Made by a program: the position numbers and the translations under genes
Assembly: GCA_903901335.1 (NCBI GenBank)
Contig: CAIUQR010000153.1
Coordinates: 1-58,038, forward strand
DNA: 58,038 nucleotides
Reading direction: 5' to 3'
Source: an uncultured delta proteobacterium
GTDB taxonomy: Bacteria > Desulfobacterota > Desulfobulbia > Desulfobulbales > Desulfocapsaceae
Notes under the pieces: model-generated
Seen by the model: only the letters and a program-made list of their open reading frames with translations
Database searches by the model: none
What the model was told of the DNA's origin: nothing
Shown: piece after piece, positions 27,603-36,873 of the stretch
How positions within the stretch are numbered: the stretch's first letter is position 1
Layout of the letters: every line of letters begins with the position of its first letter

Positions 27603-29723
27603 ATGAACGACCCAACCGGCCTTCCGGTCAATATCCTGGATATACATACACTGCCGACCCTGCCGCAGGCCCTGGTAGATCTCATTGATGCATGCAACCG
27701 GGAGGATGTCAACATCCATGAGCTGGGAACGATAGTTGCACGGGATGTATCCGTCAGTACCAGAGTCCTGCAGCTTGTGAACTCGGCTTTTATCGGCGCC
27801 CGTTCCTCCTTTTCCGATATCGTTCAGGCTGTCATCTACCTGGGAGTCGATACGACCCGCAACCTGGCGATCTCGGTGGCTGTCCACGAGACGTTCAAAG
27901 GCATGGACATAGATGAGGCCATAAATCTGCCTGATTTCTGGTACCATTCCTTTTTGACTGCCGTTTTAGCCAAGTCGCTGGCCCAGGTTGTCGGGGCGGC
28001 CGACCTCTCCGAGGCCTATCTGGCCGGTCTGCTTCATGATGTCGGAAAGTTGCTTCTCCTGAACAGTTTCCCTGATCAATATCGGGAAATCCTCCGGGAG
28101 AAACAGTCTGTGGACCTGGAGTTTCGGGAAAGAGAGGTTCTCGGCATAACCCATTCTGAAGCGGCAGACCTGCTGATCAGGAGTTGGCGTCTGCAGCCGG
28201 AAATTGCCGTTGCCATTGCCGGCCACCATCGCGGCTATACCCGGATAATGGAGGAATCATCTCTTGCCAGGATTCTTCTCTGCGCCGATCGTTTGAGTCA
28301 TTGCTCCTGGCCTGATATACGATCCGTAGCCGATATTGTCTGCACTATCCTGGCGATCGATCAGGACGCCTTGTTGGACTGCACCAAAAATTCCCTGGCC
28401 GTTGCCGGTGAAATAGCCGGTCACATGGGGATTAAGGTCGGCAAAGGTTCTGCTTCCGGAAACGATGCGGCCTCCAGGCCCTTACAGGCAAAGGAGAGCC
28501 TTGCCGACAGGGTGCTCACCTTTTCCAGGATAAACGGATTTCTGGACAATCTGGTCAAGGCCGGAAATCTGGACAGGGTTTTTCAGGTCATTGAAGAAAG
28601 TCTGTATATTCTCTTTCATATTGAAGGGTGCCTGTTTCTTCTGCCCGATGGCGCAACCGGTGAGTTGACTGTAAACGGTTCAGCTGGAAATCCTCTCTTT
28701 CAGAAGGCGAAGGATCTGCGGATGCATGCCCATGATACATCGGCGATAATTTCCAGGTGTCTGGAACATCTGATAATTGTCGATTCGTTGACCTTTTCTG
28801 CAGAAAATACCCTTACGAAAGGGGATCACTCTCTTTTCGGTATCTTCGGGACCGGCGCTCTTGTTGCCGTACCGGTCATTATTGCCGGACATGAACCCGG
28901 CTGCATCATTATCGGTGGCACCCCCGCAGATGTCGAGAGTCTGCGCGGCCGGGAGAGTGCGCTCCTGCTTCTGGCCGGTCATGCCGGCATGCGGTTCCGG
29001 CTTGAGAAAACCTATCGAAAACATGCCGAAGAGCTGGCGGCGGCACGCGTGGAGGCCGTGGCGGAAGTTGCCAGGTCTATTGCCCATGAGATCAGTAACC
29101 CGATTGCCGTGCTCCAGAATTATCTTGCGGTTCTGGGTCTGCAGGTGGACGGTCGTCCCGAACTGGTGGCTGATCTGGAAAGTATCGGCAGGGAAATCGG
29201 CAGGATCGGTGACCTGAGCGATCAACTCAGGGATCTCTCCGGTCAGGTAACGGCGCAGGCAACAGAACCGGTTGATCTGAGCATTTTAATTACCGATGTC
29301 CTTACCTTTTTCAGGCAATCTCTGGCCCGTTCACACGGCATAGATCTCTGTTTTTCTCTGCAGGATGGTTTGCCGACAGTGCCGTCGAACGGGAAAAAAA
29401 TCCGCCAGGTTCTCGGGAATTTAATTAAAAACGCCATTGAGGCGATTAAAGACAAAGGTGTCATCCGGGTGACTGCGGAGACAAGCCCGGCAGCCGCGGG
29501 TTTGCCGCGAGCGGTGAAGATTTCTGTTGAAGATGATGGTCCTGGGGTCCTGCTTTTAAATGTCGAGGATGTGTTTCATGCCGGTATAACAACCAAAAAA
29601 GACGGACATGCCGGCCTGGGGCTTGCCATTGTCAGGAGGCTGGCGACGGAACTTGGCGGTACCATTACCTGTATTAAAAAACAGCACGGCGGGATGGTCT
29701 TTACCCTTTCCCTGCCGGCCTGA
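27603..29723 (+). CDS. HDOD-GAF histidine kinase (706 aa)
   Basis: Residues about 5-260 are an HDOD domain (LPTLPQALVDLIDACN, then YLAGLLHDVGKLLLLN), a catalytically degenerate HD fold used as a signalling platform. A GAF-like sensor region spans about 300-450. The kinase core has an H-box ARSIAHEISNP with the phosphorylated His495, an N-box GNLIKNAIEAI, and the ATP lid VEDDGPG and GLGLAIVRRL. No membrane segment, so it is cytosolic. It starts a block of signalling genes but is separated from the next by 229 bp. HDOD-kinase fusions are frequent in Deltaproteobacteria; the target is unknown. Confidence 0.92.
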   Translation: MNDPTGLPVNILDIHTLPTLPQALVDLIDACNREDVNIHELGTIVARDVSVSTRVLQLVNSAFIGARSSFSDIVQAVIYLGVDTTRNLAISVAVHETFKGMDIDEAINLPDFWYHSFLTAVLAKSLAQVVGAADLSEAYLAGLLHDVGKLLLLNSFPDQYREILREKQSVDLEFREREVLGITHSEAADLLIRSWRLQPEIAVAIAGHHRGYTRIMEESSLARILLCADRLSHCSWPDIRSVADIVCTILAIDQDALLDCTKNSLAVAGEIAGHMGIKVGKGSASGNDAASRPLQAKESLADRVLTFSRINGFLDNLVKAGNLDRVFQVIEESLYILFHIEGCLFLLPDGATGELTVNGSAGNPLFQKAKDLRMHAHDTSAIISRCLEHLIIVDSLTFSAENTLTKGDHSLFGIFGTGALVAVPVIIAGHEPGCIIIGGTPADVESLRGRESALLLLAGHAGMRFRLEKTYRKHAEELAAARVEAVAEVARSIAHEISNPIAVLQNYLAVLGLQVDGRPELVADLESIGREIGRIGDLSDQLRDLSGQVTAQATEPVDLSILITDVLTFFRQSLARSHGIDLCFSLQDGLPTVPSNGKKIRQVLGNLIKNAIEAIKDKGVIRVTAETSPAAAGLPRAVKISVEDDGPGVLLLNVEDVFHAGITTKKDGHAGLGLAIVRRLATELGGTITCIKKQHGGMVFTLSLPA

Positions 29724-29851
29724 GGTCCGCTTTTCGAGATTGCCGGTTTTCGGTCCTTTGCTGCTACATTGTCGCATGTCTTTAATGAAGAGGGGGGGTG
29801 GAATCTGTTGGCGGATTTGTCTGGATGGTGCAATATTATTACAAAATTTAT

Positions 29852-29880
29852 TTGACTTATCATATTTTTTAAAATAGTTT
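29852..29880 (+). promoter_or_regulatory. possible sigma-70 promoter before the first hybrid kinase
   Basis: TTGACT (29852-29857), 17-bp AT-rich spacer, TAGTTT (29875-29880). The surrounding 60 bp are markedly AT-rich compared with the genes on either side. Suggestive only. Confidence 0.35.
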
Positions 29881-29952
29881 AGAGTCTTAAGGATCGAAAA
29901 AAATCCATATCAAGATGCTTGCAGCGAAACGCGGGGGCAGGAAGAAGAGCAT

Positions 29953-31854
29953 ATGCAACATGCGATACTGGTCGTTGACGATGAACCGCATTATTGCTCC
30001 ACCCTCAAATTCCTCCTTGAAACCAACCGGTACCGTGTCGAGATTGCGAAATCAGGCCGGGAAGCGCTTTCCTTTCTGCAGAATGACTTTTTTCATGCTG
30101 TCCTCCTTGATCTGAACCTCCCGGATATCCACGGGATCCAAGTCGCAGAGTACATAAAACAGAACCATCAGGATACCGCCATCATTATCCAGACCGGTTA
30201 TGCGACGGTGAACAGTGCCATCCAGGCCATGCGCTATGGCGTGTTCGATTTCCTTTGCAAACCCAACAAGGCGGAGCTGGTTCTCGAAACCATAGCCAGG
30301 GGCATAGAAAACAAACAGTTGAAGCGTGATCTGGAGCAAAGCGAAAACAGGTTCCGCAAACTGTCCGAGGCAACCTGGGAAGGTATTGCGATTTTTGAGA
30401 ATAACCGGCTTCTCCATGTCAATAATCAGCTTTGCCGGATTTTCGGATACGAAGAAGCTGAACTTTTTCGTATGCCTTTTTCCAATGTTCTTCCGGGCTG
30501 GGACCTTTGCAGATTCGTGAACGGCGAGAAGACGGACGATACTACCGGGGCATCCGAGTGCAGCGGCAGACATAAGGATGGCCGGATCATTCCGGTGGAA
30601 GTGCGGATCAAGGAGGACGGCAGGAAAAATCAGGTCGTGGCGATACGCGATATCTCGGCCAGAAAGACTGCTGAACAAAAGAGACTGGAACTGCAGAAAA
30701 GACTGGCCGATGCCCAGCGCATGGAATCCCTGGGGCTGATGGCGGGCAGTGTCGCCCATGACTTGAACAACATCCTGACCGGTATTGTGACGTTTCCGGA
30801 GCTCCTGCTGACCAACATGTCGCCTACCGACAAATTCCGCACGGAGATCGAGCTTATCTACAAGGCCGGTCGGCAGGCTGCCGACGTGGTTGCCGATCTG
30901 CTCACCGTGGCCCGGGGATCAAAATGCAAGAAGGAGCCGAACAACCTGAATCTGCTGGTCAGTAACTACGTCGATTCCATCGAATACCGGCAACTGGAAG
31001 GTGATTTCCCCGGTGTCACGATAGATGTGGGGCTCGAACCGGATCTGCCGAACCTGCACTGCTCGGCGATCCATATTGCCAAGTCCATCATCAACCTGGT
31101 GACGAATGCGGCGGAGGCCTGCGGTGATGATGGCTTCATTACCATCCGGACAATCAGCAGAAAACTCGTCGAACCCGTCCGTGGCTATGAAGAGATCCCG
31201 CCGGGAGAATATGTCGTCCTCTCCATCGCCGATAACGGTTCGGGTATTTCGGCCGATGGTCTGCAGAGGATATTCGAACCGTTTTTTTCTAAAAAGGAGA
31301 TGGGCAGGAGCGGTACCGGGCTCGGTTTGACGGTAATCTGGAATACCGTCCGGGATCACCATGGTTATATCGATCTTGCCAGCAATTGGGCAGGCAGCCG
31401 TTTCGACCTCTATTTCCCGGTATCTCTGGACAAAAGAATAGCAAGGCAGGATTCCTTCTCTCTTGAGGCAATGTTCGGAAAGGGTGAAAAGATATTGATT
31501 GTCGATGATGAGGAAAGCCAGAGAACAATTGCCTGTTCAATTCTGAAGCAGCTCGGCTACGCGCCGTTCAGTGTCGACAGCGGCCGGAGTGCCGTCGAGT
31601 ATATTAAAAGGGAACCGGTGGATCTGGTCCTTCTGGACATGATAATGGAACCGGGCATGGACGGTTGCGAAACCTTCGCCGAGATTCTGAAATATACACC
31701 AAAGCAAAAAGCTGTTATTACGTCAGGTTATTGGAATAAAGCGGATCAGGAGAAAGTCAGGCTTCTGGGCATCTCCCAGTATATTACCAAACCGTACAGC
31801 CTGGCCTGTATCGCTCGCGCGATACGCCTTGAGATCGATGGAACGACCGGGTGA
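29953..31854 (+). CDS. hybrid histidine kinase: REC-PAS-HisKA-HATPase-REC (633 aa)
   Basis: An N-terminal receiver (VVDDEP; phospho-acceptor Asp53 in LLDLNLPD; Lys in CKPNKAE), a PAS domain at about 125-245 (FRKLSEATWEGIAIF to VVAIRDISARK), an H-box GSVAHDLNNIL with His269, the ATPase core (LVTNAAEACG, ADNGSGIS, GTGLGLTVIW) and a C-terminal receiver (IVDDEE; Asp562 in LLDMIMEPG; TKPYS). Cytosolic, with no membrane helices. Having receivers at both ends suggests it takes phosphate from another kinase and passes it on. It may act with the HDOD kinase upstream or the regulators downstream. Confidence 0.93.
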   Translation: MQHAILVVDDEPHYCSTLKFLLETNRYRVEIAKSGREALSFLQNDFFHAVLLDLNLPDIHGIQVAEYIKQNHQDTAIIIQTGYATVNSAIQAMRYGVFDFLCKPNKAELVLETIARGIENKQLKRDLEQSENRFRKLSEATWEGIAIFENNRLLHVNNQLCRIFGYEEAELFRMPFSNVLPGWDLCRFVNGEKTDDTTGASECSGRHKDGRIIPVEVRIKEDGRKNQVVAIRDISARKTAEQKRLELQKRLADAQRMESLGLMAGSVAHDLNNILTGIVTFPELLLTNMSPTDKFRTEIELIYKAGRQAADVVADLLTVARGSKCKKEPNNLNLLVSNYVDSIEYRQLEGDFPGVTIDVGLEPDLPNLHCSAIHIAKSIINLVTNAAEACGDDGFITIRTISRKLVEPVRGYEEIPPGEYVVLSIADNGSGISADGLQRIFEPFFSKKEMGRSGTGLGLTVIWNTVRDHHGYIDLASNWAGSRFDLYFPVSLDKRIARQDSFSLEAMFGKGEKILIVDDEESQRTIACSILKQLGYAPFSVDSGRSAVEYIKREPVDLVLLDMIMEPGMDGCETFAEILKYTPKQKAVITSGYWNKADQEKVRLLGISQYITKPYSLACIARAIRLEIDGTTG

Positions 31855-32261
31855 GACAAAAAAAAGACGAAGATCTCAACAAAATTAGTGCTCCTACCCG
31901 GAAGACCTTCTGTGTATTCCTCAAGCATACCGGATAGCAGCGAAGGAAATACCTGTCACGTCTTTTATAATCCGGCCCGGTAGAGACTGGAAGGACCTTT
32001 TCCGCCCCGGACCGGCATTCCTCCCGCCTGTATCAGGATCGGTATTCTCTGCACCGCCTTTTTGGCCGTGCGCTTGCTTTTTCTGCATTTGACCCCGTTT
32101 AAAAATCAGCTGCAGAAATACCTGCCGTTTTGCCGGAAGATTAATTTCCCTCCTTCCTTGTACATTCATCGGCTTTGGCTATATAATGCAAATGGTGTTA
32201 TATGGGCAGGAAAACAAGAAAATTATATAATTATTTGATATTAGTAGGCTTTTTGTAATAA
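31855..32261. other. intergenic region between the two hybrid kinases
   Basis: About 400 bp. A minus-strand open frame at 31921-32169 is basic and low-complexity and unlikely to be a gene. The region ends with the promoter described at 32158-32187 and an AT-rich stretch. Its length shows that the second hybrid kinase has its own transcription start. Confidence 0.5.
32158..32187 (+). promoter_or_regulatory. sigma-70-like promoter for the three-PAS hybrid kinase
   Basis: TTGTAC (32158-32163) and a perfect TATAAT (32182-32187) with an 18-bp spacer (or TATATA at 16 bp). It lies about 75 bp before the start of the kinase gene. Confidence 0.55.
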
Positions 32262-34556
32262 ATGGAAATCCCTGAAAAAGAGCTGTCGTCATTTATTGAA
32301 AAAATCGCTACGGCAGTGATCGTCTGCCGTAGCGATTCGAGCATCTGTGCATGCAATGCCGGTGCCTCGCTCTTGCTTGGATATTCGAGGGACTGGCTGA
32401 TAGGAAGAAAAATTTCCGAGCTGGATCGGCAGTATTTACGGGAAGATCGAACACAGATGCCCTTGAGCGAGTTTCCCGTTTATATGGTTCTGACTGCGTA
32501 TCAACCGGTTAAAGATATGACCGTCGGTTTGCAACATGATCTCTCGGATCATGTTGTATGGACAAAGATGAGTGCGCACCCCGATTTTAAGGATGACGGA
32601 ACCCTTGGCCGCGTTGTCGTTTCTTTAACGGATATTTCCGATACCATAGACGGGAAGAATATCGGCAGGCAGATCAAACAGGCAAAGGATGAGTGGGAAA
32701 ATACCTTCGATGCCATTCAGGATATTGTCGTTATCCTGGATCTTGACCGGCGCATTATCCGGGCCAACAAGGCAGCGCATGTCATTAGCGGTTTCGAGTA
32801 TGGTGAGCTGACGGGAAGAAAATGCTTTGAAGTCTTTCTTGGAAACACAGAACCCTGTCCGGGGTGTCCCGCCTGGTTTCCCGACGCGACGACCGACGTT
32901 TATACCGGTCCTGTATACAGCAGCAGGCTTGCCAGGTTTTTTGATGTGTCATCTTCACCGATCTATGATGACGGCGGGAAGGTAAAATATCTTGTCCATA
33001 TGTGGCGGGATGTTACCCAAAAGCTGAAAGACGAAGCGGAAAAGATCCGGTTGTCGGCGGCAATAGAGCAGACCTCGGAGGTTGTGGTCATAACCGACAA
33101 GAACGGCAGGATACAGTATGTCAACCCGGCCTTCAGTATCAAAACCGGGTATTCTCGCGCCGAGGCCATCGGGCAAAATCCCCGTATCTTGAAAAGCGGT
33201 GAGCATGACCGGGAGTTTTATGAAAAAATGTGGGCTACCCTTCTCGAAGGCAGGGCCTGGAACGGTCAGCTGATCAACCGGAAAAAGGATGGGACTCGGT
33301 TCTGGGAGGATGCGACAATCTCACCCGTCTGTGACGGGGAAGGACAGATAACCAATTTTCTAGCCGTGAAACGGGACATCAGCAAGGAAAAATCCCTGGA
33401 ACGGCAACTGCAGCAGGCGATGAAAATGGAAGCCATCGGTACCCTGTCAGGAGGGATTGCCCATGACTTCAACAATATCCTGTCGGTGATGATAGGCTAT
33501 GGTCAGATGGCAAAGGGACGCCTTGAAATTGATGATCCTGCCAGAACGGATATTGATCAGGTCCTTCAGGCAGGTGACAGGGCTGTCGATCTTGTTAAAC
33601 AGATATTGACCTTCAGCCGTCAGGATACGCAGGAGCAGTTTAAACCACTCTCCGTTCAGTACTTGATCAAAGAGGTTCTGAAACTCCTGCGGTCATCCCT
33701 GCCGATGACTATTGAATTGGACCATTCCATCCAACATGACTGCTCTCCGATCCTTGCCGATTCAAGCCAGATTCACCAGGTGTTGATGAATCTCTGCACA
33801 AACGCCAAGCAGGCAATAGGCGGCAAGTACGGCCGAATAACAGTGAATCTGTCTGAGATTCAAATTTCAGAGGAGAATGACAAGATCGCCTGCCTTTTGC
33901 ATGGGCCCGGAAACTATGTCGATCTTGAGGTAAGCGATACCGGCAGCGGCATGGACAGAAAACTCCAGGAGCGAATCTTTGAACCGTTTTTCACAACCAA
34001 GGCCAAAGATCATGGAACCGGTCTTGGGCTTGCCGTTGTCCACGGTATCGTGAAAAAACATGGGGGGGAGATAGTCGTCGACAGTGCGGTGGGGCAGGGA
34101 ACCACCTTTCATGTCTATTTTCCCGTTCAGAAAGTCCGTACGGATGTTGTGCAGGAGTGCGTTGAATTGGAGCACGGAGCTGGAGGGAATGAGCGGATTA
34201 TGGTGGTGGATGACGAGAGTAAGATTGCCGATGTCTTCCAACGGATGTTGGGCAAACTCGGCTATAAAGTCACGATCTTCACCGATAGTATCGAGGCTGC
34301 CTCAGCATTCAGAAAGAACCCGGATGGGTATGATGTGGTGCTGACCGATATGACCATGCCGAAGATGACGGGGGCCGAGCTGGCACGGGAGGTCCTGGCT
34401 CTTCGTCCGGCTCTGCCGGTGATCATGACCACGGGGTTCAGCGAGATCATCGATATGGAAAAGGCCAAGCGGATCGGGATCAAGGAATTTTTACTGAAAC
34501 CGGTCAAGAAAGAGCAGCTGTCGGAAGTTGTCAGGAAGGTGTTGACGAATGGCTGA
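32262..34556 (+). CDS. hybrid histidine kinase with three PAS domains and a C-terminal receiver (764 aa)
   Basis: PAS1 at about 8-130 (ATAVIVCRSDSSICACNAGA), PAS2 at about 145-265 and PAS3 at about 275-400 (EVVVITDKNGRIQYVNPAF). PAS2 carries GNTEPCPGCPAWF, a Cys-rich loop similar in place to the one repeated in the chemoreceptor at 52731. The kinase core has His401 in GGIAHDFNNIL, the N-box LMNLCTNAKQAIG and the lids SDTGSGMD and GTGLGLAVVHGI. The receiver has VVDDES, Asp696 in LTDMTMP and KPVKKE. No obvious ribosome binding site precedes the ATG. The stop overlaps the NtrC-type regulator start by 8 bp, so these two form a cognate pair. Confidence 0.93.
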   Translation: MEIPEKELSSFIEKIATAVIVCRSDSSICACNAGASLLLGYSRDWLIGRKISELDRQYLREDRTQMPLSEFPVYMVLTAYQPVKDMTVGLQHDLSDHVVWTKMSAHPDFKDDGTLGRVVVSLTDISDTIDGKNIGRQIKQAKDEWENTFDAIQDIVVILDLDRRIIRANKAAHVISGFEYGELTGRKCFEVFLGNTEPCPGCPAWFPDATTDVYTGPVYSSRLARFFDVSSSPIYDDGGKVKYLVHMWRDVTQKLKDEAEKIRLSAAIEQTSEVVVITDKNGRIQYVNPAFSIKTGYSRAEAIGQNPRILKSGEHDREFYEKMWATLLEGRAWNGQLINRKKDGTRFWEDATISPVCDGEGQITNFLAVKRDISKEKSLERQLQQAMKMEAIGTLSGGIAHDFNNILSVMIGYGQMAKGRLEIDDPARTDIDQVLQAGDRAVDLVKQILTFSRQDTQEQFKPLSVQYLIKEVLKLLRSSLPMTIELDHSIQHDCSPILADSSQIHQVLMNLCTNAKQAIGGKYGRITVNLSEIQISEENDKIACLLHGPGNYVDLEVSDTGSGMDRKLQERIFEPFFTTKAKDHGTGLGLAVVHGIVKKHGGEIVVDSAVGQGTTFHVYFPVQKVRTDVVQECVELEHGAGGNERIMVVDDESKIADVFQRMLGKLGYKVTIFTDSIEAASAFRKNPDGYDVVLTDMTMPKMTGAELAREVLALRPALPVIMTTGFSEIIDMEKAKRIGIKEFLLKPVKKEQLSEVVRKVLTNG

Positions 34557-35925
34557 TATATTAATAGTCGATGACGATCAGATACTGGCCAGGATGCTTG
34601 CCGATCATATGATCGCTTCCGGACACAGGGCAGAGACAGCGCATACCCTGGCCGAGGGTGTGCATAAAATTAAAAGTACTCCTTTCGATGTGGTATTTCT
34701 GGATGTGCAGCTGCCGGATGGCAATGGCCTGGAATACCTGCCGCAGTTTAAAGGCGCTCAATCGATGCCGGAGGTGATCATCATCACCGGTCAGGGGGAG
34801 GCTGATGGTGCGGAAAAGGCGGTAATAAGCGGGGCCTGGAGTTATATCGAGAAGCCGTATATCTTCCGGGAACTGCCTCTGCATCTGACCAGAGCCCTGC
34901 AGTACAGGCAGGAAAAGAAGAAGGTCGTGGAGGTTCCTGTTGCCTTGAAGAGGGACAGGATCATCGGCAGCAGCCCGCCGTTGAATAAATGCCTGGATCA
35001 GGTGGCGAGGGCCGCTGCCTGCGATGTCAGTGTTCTGCTCGCCGGTGCAACCGGAACGGGCAAGGAACTCTTTGCCAAGGCCATCCACGAAAACAGCGCC
35101 CGGGCGGGCAAGAACTTCGTGGTCGTGGACTGCGCGGCTCTTCCGGAGACCTTGATTGAAAGTATTTTATTCGGTCATGTGAAGGGGGCCTTCACCAGCG
35201 CCGAGAAGCAGCAGGACGGGCTTGTCAGGCATGCCCATGGCGGCACCCTCTTTCTTGATGAAGTAGGGGAGTTGCCCGTAAACATTCAGAAAACTTTTTT
35301 ACGTCTCCTCCAGGAGCATGAATATATGCCGGTTGGTTCCTCCAAACTTGAATACAGTGACTTCAGGTTGGTGGCGGCAACCAATCGGGATCTCGGCGAA
35401 TGTGTACACAGTGGAAATTTCAGAGATGATCTCCTTTTCAGGCTGCAGGCCTTTACCATAGATCTGCCGCCGTTGAAGGAGCGTCTTGAGGATATTCGTG
35501 AACTGGTCACCTATTTTATTGCCAGGCTGTGTGAACGGTATGGCCTGGAGACCAAGGGTGTGGCCCCTGATTTTATCGAGGCTTTAATTGCCTATGACTG
35601 GCCGGGAAATATCAGGGAGCTGTATCAGACGATCGAGCAGGTTTTTACCGGCGCTCTTCTGGGGCCAACCTGCTTTGCCATCCATCTGCCGGAAAAGTTC
35701 AGGGTTCAGCAGGCTCGGGCCGGATTCGAGACCAGGAAGAATGTCGATAGTCTCAGCATGACGCTGGCCTCATGGCGGGAATATAAAGAGGTGCATGAGA
35801 AAAACTATATACAGAAATTGAAACTCGTCGCTGATAATAATATCTCCGAGGCCTGCAGGATCTCGGGACTTTCAAGGACAAGACTGTACCAGCTTCTTAA
35901 TAAATACGGGGTGATGTTTTCGTGA
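34549..35925 (+). CDS. NtrC-family sigma-54-dependent response regulator (458 aa)
   Basis: Receiver at 1-120 (VDDDQ; Asp52 in FLDVQLPDG; EKPYIF). AAA+ domain at about 140-370: Walker A GATGTGKE, FGHVKGAFTSAEK, Walker B GGTLFLDEVGEL and the R-finger region VAATNRDL. The sigma-54 contact loop reads GAFTSA (213-218) rather than GAFTGA. The C-terminus has a Fis-type helix-turn-helix (NNISEACRISGLSRTRLYQLL). It activates sigma-54 promoters, with binding sites unknown. Coupled to the upstream hybrid kinase by an 8-bp overlap. Confidence 0.93.
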   Translation: MADILIVDDDQILARMLADHMIASGHRAETAHTLAEGVHKIKSTPFDVVFLDVQLPDGNGLEYLPQFKGAQSMPEVIIITGQGEADGAEKAVISGAWSYIEKPYIFRELPLHLTRALQYRQEKKKVVEVPVALKRDRIIGSSPPLNKCLDQVARAAACDVSVLLAGATGTGKELFAKAIHENSARAGKNFVVVDCAALPETLIESILFGHVKGAFTSAEKQQDGLVRHAHGGTLFLDEVGELPVNIQKTFLRLLQEHEYMPVGSSKLEYSDFRLVAATNRDLGECVHSGNFRDDLLFRLQAFTIDLPPLKERLEDIRELVTYFIARLCERYGLETKGVAPDFIEALIAYDWPGNIRELYQTIEQVFTGALLGPTCFAIHLPEKFRVQQARAGFETRKNVDSLSMTLASWREYKEVHEKNYIQKLKLVADNNISEACRISGLSRTRLYQLLNKYGVMFS

Positions 35926-36030
35926 AACAGACCGAGTTAATGATCTTGAAAAATCAGGACCTGGTCCGGTTCGCTGGGGTTGCATTGTCAGGGTGGTTCC
36001 CTGCAAATAGAAAAGAGAAAGGAAACGTTA

Positions 36031-36627
36031 ATGAAAATTCTGATAGCCGAAGATGAGTATATAACCCGCCTGATGGTTCAGGTCAGCCTGGAAAAATGGG
36101 GATATCGTGTGGACTGTGTCAGCGACGGCAATGAGGCCTGGGAGGCCCTGCAGAAACCGGATGCACCTCAGATTGCCATTCTTGATTGGGAAATGCCGGG
36201 CTTGGACGGGGTGGAGGTCTGCAGGCGGGTCAAGGAACTGGCAAAAGAGACACCGATATACGTCATCCTGCTTACCGGCCGTGACAGCAGAAATGATATC
36301 CTGCACGGCTTTGACATGGGTGCCGATGACTACATGACCAAACCTTTTGATGACAATGAACTCAGGGCCAGGGTCAGGGTTGCGGAACGGCTGGTGCATA
36401 TCCAGATCTCACTGGCGGAATCCGTGGAGGAACTTCGCTATGTGCTTGACCAGATGGGATCCCAGCAAGGGGCCTTGCCTGTCTGCAGGAGATGCCATAA
36501 GATTCAGGGCAGCGACGACGCGTGGATTTCACTGGAGGAGGCGTTACATGACCACTCCGAGCCGCGTATCCTGTCGATGAAATGTCCTGAATGTGTAAAA
36601 GAACATCAAGAATCCCAGAAGGCCTGA
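36031..36627 (+). CDS. response regulator with C-terminal zinc-ribbon-like extension (198 aa)
   Basis: The start is ATG 36031 (MKILIAEDEY) with AAAGGAAA upstream; the open frame extends back to 35980 without RBS. The receiver covers 1-120 (Asp52 in ILDWEMPG, Thr in LLTGRD, KPFDDNEL). After a helical linker the last 60 residues contain CRRCHK and CPEC, two CxxC pairs spaced about 38 residues apart, which suggests a zinc ribbon. There is no DNA-binding domain that I recognise, so it may work by protein contact. It lies 105 bp after the NtrC-type gene on the same strand and may belong to the same signalling unit. Confidence 0.88.
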   Translation: MKILIAEDEYITRLMVQVSLEKWGYRVDCVSDGNEAWEALQKPDAPQIAILDWEMPGLDGVEVCRRVKELAKETPIYVILLTGRDSRNDILHGFDMGADDYMTKPFDDNELRARVRVAERLVHIQISLAESVEELRYVLDQMGSQQGALPVCRRCHKIQGSDDAWISLEEALHDHSEPRILSMKCPECVKEHQESQKA

Positions 36628-36755
36628 GCCTGTCCGGGCCTGATCCAGCCCTATCTCATTCTCCTGCCCCGTCACCTCTGCGGGGTGGGATATCTCCATC
36701 CGAAAGTTCTCCGGACTCGATAATACGGAAAATTTATTCATAACACAAAATTTTG

Positions 36756-36784
36756 TTGACAGAATCCTGAGAATGGCCTAGCCT
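36756..36784 (+). promoter_or_regulatory. sigma-70-like promoter of the ECF metal transporter
   Basis: TTGACA (36756-36761), 17-bp spacer, TAGCCT (36779-36784), 90 bp before the CbiM/NikM start. No cobalamin riboswitch core and no clear NikR operator half-sites were seen between it and the gene. Confidence 0.55.
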
Positions 36785-36873
36785 GCACACGTTTTGAGTA
36801 ATCGTAATATACTATCAGGCGCTTCTGCTGCTTTCATCTCGAGAAGTGCTTATTTTTCATGAAGGAGGCTGCC

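Noticed and set aside
31921..32169. An 82-residue minus-strand frame between the two hybrid kinases
   Set aside because: Basic, low-complexity composition, no start signal, and opposite to the surrounding signalling genes.
36628..36873. A cobalamin riboswitch before the CbiM/NikM gene
   Set aside because: No B12-box (GCCACTG-like) core or long conserved aptamer could be found; only a sigma-70-like promoter is supported.
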